A stretch of 64,000 bases of DNA from Streptomyces sp. NBC_01306 (GCF_026340465.1 NZ_JAPEPC010000001.1:6248501-6312500), one strand, 5' to 3'; shown: positions 36,541 through 44,235, numbered from the stretch's first letter. A program made the numbers and translations. Notes: a model not told the origin generated them from the sequence alone.

Positions 36541-36581
36541 GGCGCGGGCCGCCGCACACCTGCTGTGCGGCGGCCCGCGCC
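36541..36581 (-). terminator. Terminator downstream of the fasciclin gene
   Basis: GGCGCGGGCCGCCGCACA pairs over 18 perfect bases with its complement across a 5-nt loop. It is among the longest hairpins in the window. Confidence 0.82.
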
Positions 36582-36612
36582 GAAGGACGTACGTCTCCCT
36601 GCTCCACCGTGA

Positions 36613-37251
36613 CTACTTCGGCATCAGCACCGAATCGACGATGTACACCGTCGCATTGGCCGTCGGGACGTTGCCGCAGACCACGTTGGAGGTGTCGTCG
36701 ACCTTGTACGAGACGCCGGAGCCCGAGGTGGTGAGCTTGCTCTTCTCCAGCGTCGGGTAGCTGCCGTTCTCCAGCATCTTGGGCGTGAGCTTCTGGCCGA
36801 CGACGTGGTACGTGAGGATCTTGGTCAGCATCGCCTTGTCGTTGAGGACCTTGTCCAGCTGAGTCTTCGGGATCTTGTTGAAGGCGTCGTTGGTCGGGGC
36901 GAACACCGTGATGTTCTTGGCGCTGTTCAGGGTGTCGACCAGGCCGGCCTTCTTGACCGCGGTCACCAGCGTGGACAGCGCCGGGTTGTTCGAGGCGGCG
37001 GTGGCGACCGGGTCCTTGGCCATGCCGTTGAAGCTGCCCGCGCCGTTCTTCGGGACCGTGGTACAGCCGGGGCCGAACGGCTTGCTGGTGTCCATGGCGT
37101 TCGACTTGGTGGCCGCAGCCGAAGGCGCCTTGTCCGAGCTCGCCTTCGAGTCTCCCTTCGAGTCGTTGGACGAGCACGCGGAGAGCGCCAGCGGAAGGAC
37201 GACCGCGCCGACGACGGCGAGGGTGATGCGGGGGAAGCGGTTGGTGCGCAT
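36613..37251 (-). CDS. Fasciclin-domain lipoprotein, MPT83/MPT70-like
   Basis: Surface lipoprotein (212 aa). The signal peptide ends at lipobox LSAC (C26), followed by a Ser/Lys/Ala linker and one FAS1 domain (about 80-212). FAS1 boxes H1 (ITVFAPTNDAFNKI) and H2 (TVYIVDSVLMPK) are present. ATG 37251 follows TAGGAGAA. The layout is that of mycobacterial MPT83, a known SigK target. Here too the gene is divergent from the oxidoreductase operon of a SigK/RskA-type locus, with a matching ECF-type promoter at 37399-37427. The gene itself looks intact. Confidence 0.92.
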   Translation of the reverse strand: MRTNRFPRITLAVVGAVVLPLALSACSSNDSKGDSKASSDKAPSAAATKSNAMDTSKPFGPGCTTVPKNGAGSFNGMAKDPVATAASNNPALSTLVTAVKKAGLVDTLNSAKNITVFAPTNDAFNKIPKTQLDKVLNDKAMLTKILTYHVVGQKLTPKMLENGSYPTLEKSKLTTSGSGVSYKVDDTSNVVCGNVPTANATVYIVDSVLMPK

Positions 37252-37398
37252 GGGGTTCTCCTAGCGGAAAAGGCTGCTCAGACCGGCTGCAAGGGATGGG
37301 GCACATGCGGAGTGAGCCGCCGCCACGTAACGCGTCGCGCGGCGGGTGTGTCCGGGACCCGGTGCGGCCGCATCTCTCCGAAGTGCACTCACGTCGGC

Positions 37399-37427
37399 TA
37401 TTCGCGGCCGGTGCGGTCGCGGATTGG
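37399..37427 (-). promoter_or_regulatory. ECF-type (SigK-like) promoter for the fasciclin gene
   Basis: Read on the minus strand: CCAATCC (37427-37421), exactly 16 bp, then CGAATA (37404-37399). The same elements and spacing occur divergently at 37452-37480 and upstream of the sigma remnant at 43397-43425. The -10 lies about 150 bp before the fasciclin start. Confidence 0.72.
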
Positions 37428-37451
37428 TCTGTCGCCCGATCGTGTGACGGA

Positions 37452-37480
37452 CCAATCCGAATGGGGTCCGGCCGCGAATA
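37452..37480 (+). promoter_or_regulatory. ECF-type (SigK-like) promoter for the oxidoreductase operon
   Basis: CCAATCC (37452-37458), 16 bp, CGAATA (37475-37480). With the mirror-image promoter on the other strand it makes a long imperfect palindrome (37399-37480). The two -35 elements are 24 bp apart. The start codon at 37529 lies about 50 bp downstream. Confidence 0.72.
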
Positions 37481-37528
37481 CCTGATGAGGGGGTGTTGTG
37501 CCCGACATGACGTACCGGAGGGAGCGGC

Positions 37529-38248
37529 ATGGCAGACCGGAGGCGCCGGACGGCAGTAGTGGGAAGCGGGATCGCGGGGCTGACCGCCGCGCATGTTCTC
37601 CAGCGCGCGCATGAGGTCTCGCTGTACGAGGCGTACGACCGGATCGGCGGCCACGCGCACACCCACGACATACCGTCGGCCGACGGCCGGGTGCACACGG
37701 TCGACTCCGGATTCGTCGTCCACTACAAGCGCACCTATCCGCAGTCGCTGCGGCTCTTCGCCGAACTGGGCGTTGAGACGCAGGAGTCGGAGATGAGCAT
37801 GTCGGTGCGGTGCGAGGAGTGCGGCCTCCAATACGCCGGTGCGCGCGGCCTGTCCGGAATCCTCGCCCAGCCCCGCGACGCCTTCCGCGGGCGGTATCTG
37901 CGGATGCTTGCGGAAGTGCCGCGCTTCCACCGCCTGGCCCGGAAACTGCTGAAGGCCGGAGCAGACACCGAAGCACTGACCCTGGGCGAGTTCCTCGGCC
38001 GCGGCGGCTTTTCCCCGTACTTCACCTCGCACTTCAGGACCCCGCTGGTCTCAGCGGTCCGGTCCTGCGACCCGGTGACCGCCCCGGGCCACCCCGCAGG
38101 TCCGCTCTTCCGCTTCCTGGAACACCACGGCCTCCTCTCGGTGACCGGGTGTCACCGCCTACGCGGGCGCCTACCACGGCCCGGGTTCCACGAGGACGGC
38201 TGTCGCTCGGGCGCCGTCGCCGCAGAGGCACTGGGGGTGATCCGGTGA
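37529..38248 (+). pseudogene. FAD/NAD(P)-binding amine-oxidase-like protein, internally deleted
   Basis: Homologue of the flavin amine-oxidase family next to mycobacterial sigK (Rv0449c, about 439 aa from memory), here only 239 codons. The N-terminal FAD motif VVGSGIAGLTAAHVLQRA and YDRIGGHAHTH are intact, and homology runs to HHGLLSVTG near residue 205. The next homologous piece is the protein's extreme C-terminus, GFHEDGCRSGAVAAEALGV. Between them, VTAYAGAYHGPG is readable only in another frame. So roughly 190 codons are missing and a one-base shift restores the frame. The FAD-domain closure and substrate region are lost. The stop overlaps the DUF1365 start. Confidence 0.82.
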
Positions 38249-38967
38249 ACGCCGTCTACCCGTCCACGATCACGCATGTGCGGACCGCGCCGAAGCGGCA
38301 CACCATGCACCACCGCACCTATATGTGGTTGATCGACCCTGACAGGCCGCCCCGGCTGCCGAGCGTGCTGCGACCGCTCGCCCGGTTCGAGGGCCGCGAC
38401 CACTTCGGCGGGGGCGATCGGACCATCCGCGAGGGGCTCGACACCTTCCTGGCCGCCCGCGGGGTCGACCTCGACGGCGGCAGTGTGCTGATGCTCGCCC
38501 ACGCCCGGGTGTTCGGACATGTCTTCAACCCGCTGACCGTCTACTGGTGCCGTGACGCGGAGGGCCGGCCGCTGTGCGTCGTCGCCGAGGTGCACAACAC
38601 CTACGGCGAGCGGCACTGCTATCTGCTGCGCCCCGACCCGGCGGGCCGCGACACCGTACCGAAGGAGTTCTACGTATCGCCGTTCTTCCCCGTGGACGGC
38701 GACTACCGGATGCGGCTGCCCGAACCGGGCGAGCGGCTGAATCTCGCGGTGCATCTGGAGCGCGGCGACGCGCGCCCGTTCACCGCGACCGTACGGGGAG
38801 AACGCCGGGCCGCCACCCCGGCCGTTCTGCTGCGGTCGGCGCTGCGCCACCCGTGGTCGACCATGGTCCTTTCCCTCGGAATCCGGGCACATGGCATCTG
38901 GCTGTATCTGCGCGGGCTGCCCGTCCAGCCCCGTCCCCGTCATCTGCCCCAGGAGGGCGTGAAGTGA
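38245..38967 (+). CDS. DUF1365 family protein
   Basis: Full-length DUF1365 protein (240 aa; function unknown, Rv0448c-like). Recognisable segments are RRHTMHHRTYMWLIDPD-like near residue 15, ARVFGHVFNPLTVYWC, VVAEVHNTYGERHCYLL and KEFYVSPFFPVDGDYRMR. The GTG at 38245 overlaps the preceding stop and its own stop overlaps the next gene's GTG, so the operon is translationally coupled. DUF1365 genes habitually sit between the amine-oxidase-like and cyclopropane-synthase genes, suggesting a lipid-modification pathway. Confidence 0.88.
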   Translation: MNAVYPSTITHVRTAPKRHTMHHRTYMWLIDPDRPPRLPSVLRPLARFEGRDHFGGGDRTIREGLDTFLAARGVDLDGGSVLMLAHARVFGHVFNPLTVYWCRDAEGRPLCVVAEVHNTYGERHCYLLRPDPAGRDTVPKEFYVSPFFPVDGDYRMRLPEPGERLNLAVHLERGDARPFTATVRGERRAATPAVLLRSALRHPWSTMVLSLGIRAHGIWLYLRGLPVQPRPRHLPQEGVK

Positions 38968-39401
38968 GTGTGTCCGTCTCCCCGGCGTCTCCCGGATCCG
39001 CAGGATCTCCCGGGCCCGCCACCCCCTCGGCAGCACTGCCCCGCACCGCGGTCGACGCCGAGCGCTGGCCGGACGTGGCCCGGCTGCCGGATGCGTCCTG
39101 GCTGCGTACCGCCATCGCGGAGCACATCGTCCGCCGGGCGCTCGCCGGACTTCCGCTGCGGGTCCGCCTCGCCGGCGCCGAGACACTCGGGCGCGGTGGT
39201 CCGCTGCTCGACGTGCACGACCCCAAGGCGTTCTTCCGGCGGATCGGCGCGGGCGGGCTGATCGGCTTCGGCGAGTCCTGGATGGCGGGCGAGTGGGCGG
39301 CTGCCGACCTGGTCGGTGTGCTGACCGTGCTCGCCGATCGGGCGGCGGTCCTGATCCCCGCGCCACTGCAGAAGCTGCGCACCGTCTGGGCCAGGAAGTA
39401 G
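38964..39401 (+). pseudogene. Cyclopropane-fatty-acid synthase (UfaA1-like), N-terminal half ending at an in-frame amber
   Basis: First 145 codons of a UfaA1-type synthase. HDPKAFFRRIGAGGLIGFGESWMAGEW is the conserved N-terminal domain (quoted pieces: GLIGFGESWMAGEW). It stops at TAG 39399-39401 after LRTVWARK. The same frame continues with no shift into the methyltransferase half at 39405. Read through, the total (about 436 codons) equals the normal family length, so the amber is most simply a nonsense mutation. On its own this half lacks the SAM site. Confidence 0.8.
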
Positions 39402-39404
39402 CCC

Positions 39405-40274
39405 GTGGCCCGGCGCAACACACCCGAGGGCTCGCGCGGGAACATCAGCCACCACTACGACCTCTCCAACGACCTGTTCGCGCTGTTCCTCGACGAGACG
39501 CTGTCGTACTCGTCGGCCCTCTTCCGCGGCTTCCCCGCCGACCGGTCGGTGCTGGCCGCAGCCCAGCACCGCAAGATCGACCGGCTGCTCGACGAGGCCG
39601 GGGTCGGCCCCGGCACCGAACTCCTGGAGATCGGCACCGGCTGGGGTGAGCTGGCCGTCCGGGCCGCCGCGCGTGGCGCCCGGGTGCGCACGGTGACGCT
39701 CTCCAGGGAACAGCGCGAGCTGGCCGTCGAGCGGATCCGCGCCGCGGGACACCAGGACAGTGTCTCGGTGGAGATCCTCGATTACCGCCGGGTCGAAGGC
39801 AGTTACGACGCGATCGTGAGCGTCGAGATGATCGAGGCGGTCGGCGCCGAGTTCTGGCCCGAGTACTTCACGACCCTCGACCGGCTGCTGGCGCCCGGCG
39901 GGAAGATCGCGCTCCAGGCGATCACCATGCCGCACGAGCGGATGCTGGCCAGCAAGGACACCCACACCTGGATCCAGAAGTACGTCTTCCCCGGCGGTCT
40001 GCTGCCGTCGACCGAGGCCATCGAGCAGATCACCGCCGAGCACACGGCGCTGCGCGTCCGGCGCCGCGAGGAGTTCGGGCCGCACTACGCCGAGACCCTG
40101 AGGCTCTGGCGCGAACGCTTCGAGGAACAGGCCGACGAAGTCGGGGCACTGGGCTTCGACCAGACCTTCCGACGGCTGTGGACCTTCTACCTCGCCTACT
40201 CCGAAGCGGGTTTCCGCTCCGGCTATCTCGACGTGCAGCAACTGCTGCTCTCCAAGGAGGAGACCTCCCGATGA
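39405..40274 (+). CDS. Cyclopropane-fatty-acid synthase (UfaA1-like), methyltransferase half
   Basis: A 289-codon frame from a GTG one codon after the amber, carrying the complete SAM methyltransferase domain. NISHHYDLSNDLFALFLDETLSYS is the substrate-site segment, LLEIGTGWGELAVRAA the SAM motif, and VSVEMIEAVG and YIFPGG-like YVFPGGLLPS follow. No clear ribosome-binding site precedes the GTG, so translation would rely on re-initiation after the amber. Either the original synthase is dead or two proteins are now made. Its stop overlaps the ATG of the second synthase (ATGA). Confidence 0.75.
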   Translation: MARRNTPEGSRGNISHHYDLSNDLFALFLDETLSYSSALFRGFPADRSVLAAAQHRKIDRLLDEAGVGPGTELLEIGTGWGELAVRAAARGARVRTVTLSREQRELAVERIRAAGHQDSVSVEILDYRRVEGSYDAIVSVEMIEAVGAEFWPEYFTTLDRLLAPGGKIALQAITMPHERMLASKDTHTWIQKYVFPGGLLPSTEAIEQITAEHTALRVRRREEFGPHYAETLRLWRERFEEQADEVGALGFDQTFRRLWTFYLAYSEAGFRSGYLDVQQLLLSKEETSR

Positions 40275-41578
40275 CGCGCCCTCAGACCCGGACCGGCGCC
40301 GCCCAGCAGCTGTTCCCGCTGGTCGAACAGCTCCTCGGCGGCCGGCTTCCGCTGCGCCTGCGGGCCTGGGACGGTTCCACCGCGGGCCCCGATGGTGCTC
40401 CCGTCGTGGTCCTGCGCTCCCGCCGCGCACTGCGCCGCCTGGTCTGGCAGCCCGACGAACTCGGCCTGGCCCAGGCCTACATCACCGGTGAACTGGACAT
40501 CGAAGGCGACCTCGCCGACGGCCTGCGCACCGTGTGGAGCGCGGTCCGGGCCCGCGGGCTGCGCCCACCGCGTCTCACCGTCGCCGACCGGGCCCGCGCG
40601 CTGCGCACCGCGGTGCGGCTCGGCGCGGTCGGCCCGCGCCCCGCGCCGCCGGCCGCCGAGGCCAGGCTGCGCGGCGCACTGCACAGCAAGGCCCGGGACC
40701 GGGCCGCCATCAGTCACCACTACGACCTCTCCAACGACTTCTACGCCTTGCTGCTCGATGAGACGATGGCGTACTCGTGCGGCTACTGGACCAGTGACAA
40801 GCCGGAGTACGGTGCGGCCGACGCCCAGCGCGACAAGCTGGAACTGATCTGCCGCAAGCTCGCGCTGACCCCCGGCGCCCGGTTGCTCGACATCGGCTGC
40901 GGCTGGGGATCGCTCACCCTGTACGCGGCGCAGGAGCACCAGGTGAAGGTCACCGCCGTCACCCTGGCCGCCGAGCAGGCGGAGTACGTCAGGCGCCAGG
41001 TGGTGGAGCGCGGGCTGACCGATCTGGTCGAGGTCCGGCTCTCGGACTACCGCGACATCACCGGCGGCGACTACGACGCGGTGTCCACCATCGAGATGGG
41101 CGAGCACGTCGGCGACGAGCAGTACCCCGGCTTCACCGCCACGCTGTTCGGGATGCTCCGCCCGGCGGGCCGGGTGCTGGTCCAGCAGATGTCCCGGGGC
41201 GCGGTCGCCCCGGGCGGCGGCGCCTTCATCGAGGCGTACATCGCGCCCGACATGCACATGCGTCCGCTGGGCGAGACGGTCTCGCTCCTTGAGGGCGCGG
41301 GCCTCGAGGTACGGGCCGTGGAGTCGATGCGCGAGCACTACACCCGGACCGTCGCCGCCTGGGAGCGGACGCTGGAGGAGCGCTGGGAGGAGTTCCGCGC
41401 CCTGGTCGGTGAGGAGACCGCACGGGTCTGGCGGCTCTATCTGGTGGGCGGGCGGCTGGCGTTCGAGGAGCGCCGGATGGGCGTGGACCAGATCCTCGGC
41501 GTACGGCCCGACGACAGCGGCGCCGGCGCGATGCCCGCCACTCTGCGCGACTGGTACGCCGAGGATGCCCGCCGGTGA
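40271..41578 (+). CDS. Cyclopropane-fatty-acyl-phospholipid synthase family protein
   Basis: Intact second SAM-dependent fatty-acyl methyltransferase (435 aa), which methylates or cyclopropanates double bonds of membrane lipids. The N-terminal domain (about 1-135) includes LAQAYITGELDIEGDL. The C-terminal domain has AISHHYDLSNDFYALLLDETMAYSCGYW (pieces shown), LLDIGCGWGSLTLYAA, STIEMGEHVG and the RMGVDQILGVRP tail. The ATG at 40271 is coupled to the preceding stop. It could cover for the damaged first synthase. Confidence 0.9.
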   Translation: MTRPQTRTGAAQQLFPLVEQLLGGRLPLRLRAWDGSTAGPDGAPVVVLRSRRALRRLVWQPDELGLAQAYITGELDIEGDLADGLRTVWSAVRARGLRPPRLTVADRARALRTAVRLGAVGPRPAPPAAEARLRGALHSKARDRAAISHHYDLSNDFYALLLDETMAYSCGYWTSDKPEYGAADAQRDKLELICRKLALTPGARLLDIGCGWGSLTLYAAQEHQVKVTAVTLAAEQAEYVRRQVVERGLTDLVEVRLSDYRDITGGDYDAVSTIEMGEHVGDEQYPGFTATLFGMLRPAGRVLVQQMSRGAVAPGGGAFIEAYIAPDMHMRPLGETVSLLEGAGLEVRAVESMREHYTRTVAAWERTLEERWEEFRALVGEETARVWRLYLVGGRLAFEERRMGVDQILGVRPDDSGAGAMPATLRDWYAEDARR

Positions 41579-42381
41579 GCGGTTACCCGTGGGGCGCCTT
41601 CGGCCAGGGGGTGGGAGCGGCGGCCGTCGCCGCGTTCGCCGTCCTGCTGCTCACCTTCGCCGTGGCGGTGGCCAGGGGGCTGCACCGGATCGTCGACATC
41701 GTCTGGGGGCCGGCGTTCGCCGCGGTCGCGGTGGTCTCGTACGCGGTCTCGGCGGGGGAGGGCGGTGACGGGACGCGGCGGCTCGTGGTCACGGCATTGA
41801 CCGTGGTCTGGGGGCTGCGGCTCGGCATCCACATCGCGCGGCGCGGACGCGGCCACGGCGAGGACGCGCGCTACGAGGCGATGCTCGCCAAGGCCCCGGG
41901 CCACCGGAACCTGTACGCCCTGCGCATGGTCTATCTGCTCCAGGCCGCCCTCGTCGTGCTCGTCTCGCTGCCGGTGCAGGCCGCGCAGTACCTGTCTGGT
42001 GCGATGGGGCCCGCCGGGTACGCGGGCTGTGCGGTATGGCTGGTCGGTCTGCTCTTCGAGGGAGTGGGGGACCGGCAGCTGGCCCGCTTCAAGGCCGATC
42101 CGGCGCACAGCGGGCGGATCATGGACCGCGGCCTCTGGTCCTGGACCAGGCACCCGAACTACTTCGGTGACTTCTGCGTCTGGTGGGGGCTTTTCCTGCT
42201 TGTCTGTGACGATCCGGTGGTGGCCGCAGCCACCGTGGTGAGTCCGCTCGTGATGAGCTTCCTGCTGATCGGCGGAAGCGGAAAGCGGCTGCTTGAGCGG
42301 CATATGGCCGACCGGCCGGGCTTCGCCGATTACACCGCGCGGACCAGTGGGTTCTTCCCGCTGCCGCCGAAGCGGAGCTGA
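41575..42381 (+). CDS. DUF1295 family membrane protein
   Basis: Polytopic membrane protein (268 aa, about seven hydrophobic segments) of the steroid-reductase/isoprenylcysteine-methyltransferase-like DUF1295 group. The conserved C-terminal motif is GLWSWTRHPNYFGDFCVWWG. GTG 41575 overlaps the previous stop. It corresponds to Rv0446c in the mycobacterial SigK locus. It probably reduces or modifies lipids with NADPH, but the reaction is not established. A long palindromic terminator follows. Confidence 0.88.
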   Translation: MSGYPWGAFGQGVGAAAVAAFAVLLLTFAVAVARGLHRIVDIVWGPAFAAVAVVSYAVSAGEGGDGTRRLVVTALTVVWGLRLGIHIARRGRGHGEDARYEAMLAKAPGHRNLYALRMVYLLQAALVVLVSLPVQAAQYLSGAMGPAGYAGCAVWLVGLLFEGVGDRQLARFKADPAHSGRIMDRGLWSWTRHPNYFGDFCVWWGLFLLVCDDPVVAAATVVSPLVMSFLLIGGSGKRLLERHMADRPGFADYTARTSGFFPLPPKRS

Positions 42382-42398
42382 CGGGAGAGTCACAGCGA

Positions 42399-42432
42399 AT
42401 CGTGAGGGGGCCCGGCCGGGCCCCCTCACGAT
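42399..42432. terminator. Bidirectional terminator, 34-bp perfect palindrome
   Basis: ATCGTGAGGGGGCCCGG is followed directly by its exact complement. It lies between the convergent DUF1295 and anti-sigma genes. Confidence 0.82.
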
Positions 42433-42450
42433 CACTTCCCCCAGCCGGTT

Positions 42451-43203
42451 TCAGGCCGCGAACTTCATCAGTGCCAGCGGGGTGGTCGTCGGCGCCTTCG
42501 AGCCGCCGGCCGGTTCGACTGTGATGCCCATACCGGCCGCGGAGTTGACCGAGCCATCCATGAGCACGCTCTCCGAGGAGGTCGAAGGATTCAGCAGACC
42601 GGCGGAGCGCATCGTCCCGTTGTCGTTGAACCAGAGCTGGTAGACCTTGCCGCTCGGTGGCTTCGGCAGTCCCGACGTGAGGAATGCCGCTCTGTTCCTG
42701 GTGTGCGAGACGACGACCGTGCCGCTCGCCCCGTCCTTCAGCTTCCCGGTCGTGACCTTGGCGTCCGGCGCGGCGAGCACCGCGGTCAGCGCACGGGCCT
42801 GCTGCTGCGCCTGCGCAGCGGAGTTCCTGGCGTCGCCGGCCGCCCGGTGCTGCCACACGGCGATCCCGCCGAACCCGACGGCCGAGGCGAGACAGGCGGC
42901 CAGTGCGAAGCGCGAGAGCGCCCGCCCACCCCGCCCGGTGCCGCCATCGCGGTGCTGCCGGGCAATCAGCGCCGTGTCCTGGCGCTCGGTGGAGATCCGT
43001 CGCAGGACCTCCTGCTTGAGCGCGGGCGGCGCGGTCACGGTGACGGCGAGCGCCAGCCTGCCCGCTGTCGCCACCAGCTCACGGACTTCCTGGGTGCAGG
43101 CGGGACATGCCTGGAGATGCTGTTCGAATGCGGCTCGCTCGTCGGGTTCCAGGGCGTGGAGTGCGTAAGCGCCGGTGAGTATGTGCAGATCCGCTGTCAT
43201 CAT
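42451..43203 (-). CDS. rskA: RskA-type anti-sigma factor
   Basis: Membrane anti-sigma factor (250 aa) that would hold an ECF sigma of the SigK group at the membrane. The cytoplasmic N-terminus has the zinc-type HxxxCxxC (H29, C33, C36 in EQHLQACPAC). One transmembrane helix spans about 97-117. The exported RskA C-terminal domain (about 130-250) contains GKVYQLWFNDNG. It starts with a double ATG at 43203/43200 immediately after the sigma remnant. The gene is intact although the sigma factor it would bind is reduced to a fragment, so it may be without a cognate partner. Confidence 0.9.
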   Translation of the reverse strand: MMTADLHILTGAYALHALEPDERAAFEQHLQACPACTQEVRELVATAGRLALAVTVTAPPALKQEVLRRISTERQDTALIARQHRDGGTGRGGRALSRFALAACLASAVGFGGIAVWQHRAAGDARNSAAQAQQQARALTAVLAAPDAKVTTGKLKDGASGTVVVSHTRNRAAFLTSGLPKPPSGKVYQLWFNDNGTMRSAGLLNPSTSSESVLMDGSVNSAAGMGITVEPAGGSKAPTTTPLALMKFAA

Positions 43204-43346
43204 GGGCTGCCCCCAGGCAGTCGCGCATCCGGATGAGTCCGTCGCGCAGTCGAGTCTTGATGGTGCCGAGCGGTACGACGAGCAGCTCAGCCACTTCCCG
43301 GCAGGCAAGTCCCCGGTAGTACGCGAGTGTGTACGGCTTCCTTCAC
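43204..43346 (-). pseudogene. Remnant of an ECF sigma factor gene (SigK-like), region 4.2 only
   Basis: On the minus strand the frame reading TLAYYRGLACREVAELLVVP then LGTIKTRLRDGLIRMRDCLG (about 43 codons) is unmistakably the C-terminal recognition helix-turn-helix of a SigK-type sigma. Upstream in that frame is a TGA. A GTG at 43346 with GGAGGAA 6 nt before it starts MKEAV in another frame and ends after 19 codons. KEAV-TLAYY reads as continuous homology if one base is removed. Region 2 and most of region 4 (roughly 140 codons) are absent, while the promoter at 43397-43425 and the downstream rskA remain. Confidence 0.82.
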
Positions 43347-43396
43347 GTGGGGTTCCTCCGCAGGGGCGGGCAGGGGGCATACGAGTGCTCGATGGA

Positions 43397-43425
43397 CATT
43401 CGGAGCGGGCCGGGCAGCGGATTGG
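43397..43425 (-). promoter_or_regulatory. ECF-type (SigK-like) promoter upstream of the sigma remnant and rskA
   Basis: Minus strand: CCAATCC (43425-43419), 16 bp, CGAATG (43402-43397). It is the third copy of the promoter found twice at 37.4 kb, placed where an autoregulated sigma-rskA operon would start, about 50 bp before the GTG at 43346. Confidence 0.68.
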
Positions 43426-43460
43426 CCGGTTGTGCGAATCGTTCCGAGTTCCCCGGAGAT

Positions 43461-43507
43461 TCGCGATACATCGTGGTTGCCCACTCTCGGTACTCGCGAT
43501 ATATTCG
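43461..43507 (+). promoter_or_regulatory. Candidate PadR operator repeats
   Basis: TCGCGATACATCG (43461-43473) and TCGCGATATATTCG (43494-43507) are direct repeats 33 bp apart (about three helical turns), 45-90 bp before the padR start. They contain the AT-rich TCGCGATA core typical of autoregulated PadR sites. Binding is inferred. Confidence 0.5.
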
Positions 43508-43553
43508 GTGACGAGTATTCGAATGGCGGGACAGCGGCGAGGTGGTGGGTGCG

Positions 43554-44231
43554 GTGGCCGGAAGGCGGCGCAAACTGAGCAATCCCCTGGCCCTTGCGGT
43601 CATGGTGACGCTGCACGAACGCCCCATGCATCCGTACGAGATCGCGCAGACGCTCCGGCAGCGCGGCAAGGAGCAGAGCGTCAAGATCAATTTCGGCTCG
43701 CTCTACACGGTCGTGCAGAACCTGGAGAAGCACGGCTTCGTGGAGGTCGCCGATGTGCAGCGGCAGGGCAACCGTCCCGAGCGCACTCTGTACGGCCTCA
43801 CCGACAGCGGCCGTACGGAGATGCTCGACTGGATGTCCGATCTGCTGGCCGTCCCGGCGGCCGAGTTCCCGTTGTTCGGGACCGCGCTGTCGTTCCTGGG
43901 GGTGCTGCCGCCCGGTGAGGCGACGGCGCTCCTCGCGGAGCGGCTCGGCTCGCTCGATGTGGAGGCCGCCTCACTGCGGGGCGCGCTGCACAAGCTGTAC
44001 GAGACGCTGCCCCGGATCTTCCTGGTGGAGATCGAGTACAAACTGCACATGATCGAGGCCGAGGCCGACTGGATCCGCACGCTCCGCACGGAGGTCGCGG
44101 ACGGGTCGCTCAGTGGTCTCGACGGATGGCGGTCTCTGCACGAGACCGGTGAAATTCCGCCCGAATGGCGGGCGTTGGAGGAGATGAACCCAGCAGACAC
44201 AAGCCGCGCACACGACAGCGGCAGAGATTAG
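43554..44231 (+). CDS. PadR-family transcriptional regulator
   Basis: Repressor (225 aa). The winged HTH (about 10-85) has NPLALAVMVTLHERPMHPYE and GSLYTVVQNLEKHGFVE. A helical dimerisation domain covers about 95-200. Start choice: in-frame GTGs at 43542, 43545 and 43554; I prefer 43554 because GAGGTGG lies 8 nt before it. The next genes encode an ABC exporter, the usual target of such regulators. Confidence 0.88.
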   Translation: MAGRRRKLSNPLALAVMVTLHERPMHPYEIAQTLRQRGKEQSVKINFGSLYTVVQNLEKHGFVEVADVQRQGNRPERTLYGLTDSGRTEMLDWMSDLLAVPAAEFPLFGTALSFLGVLPPGEATALLAERLGSLDVEAASLRGALHKLYETLPRIFLVEIEYKLHMIEAEADWIRTLRTEVADGSLSGLDGWRSLHETGEIPPEWRALEEMNPADTSRAHDSGRD

Positions 44232-44235
44232 AAAG

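Noticed and set aside
43287..43733. 148-codon minus-strand frame over padR ending MKEAV...
   Set aside because: Most of it is antisense to padR. Only the last few codons overlap the sigma remnant, and in the wrong frame.
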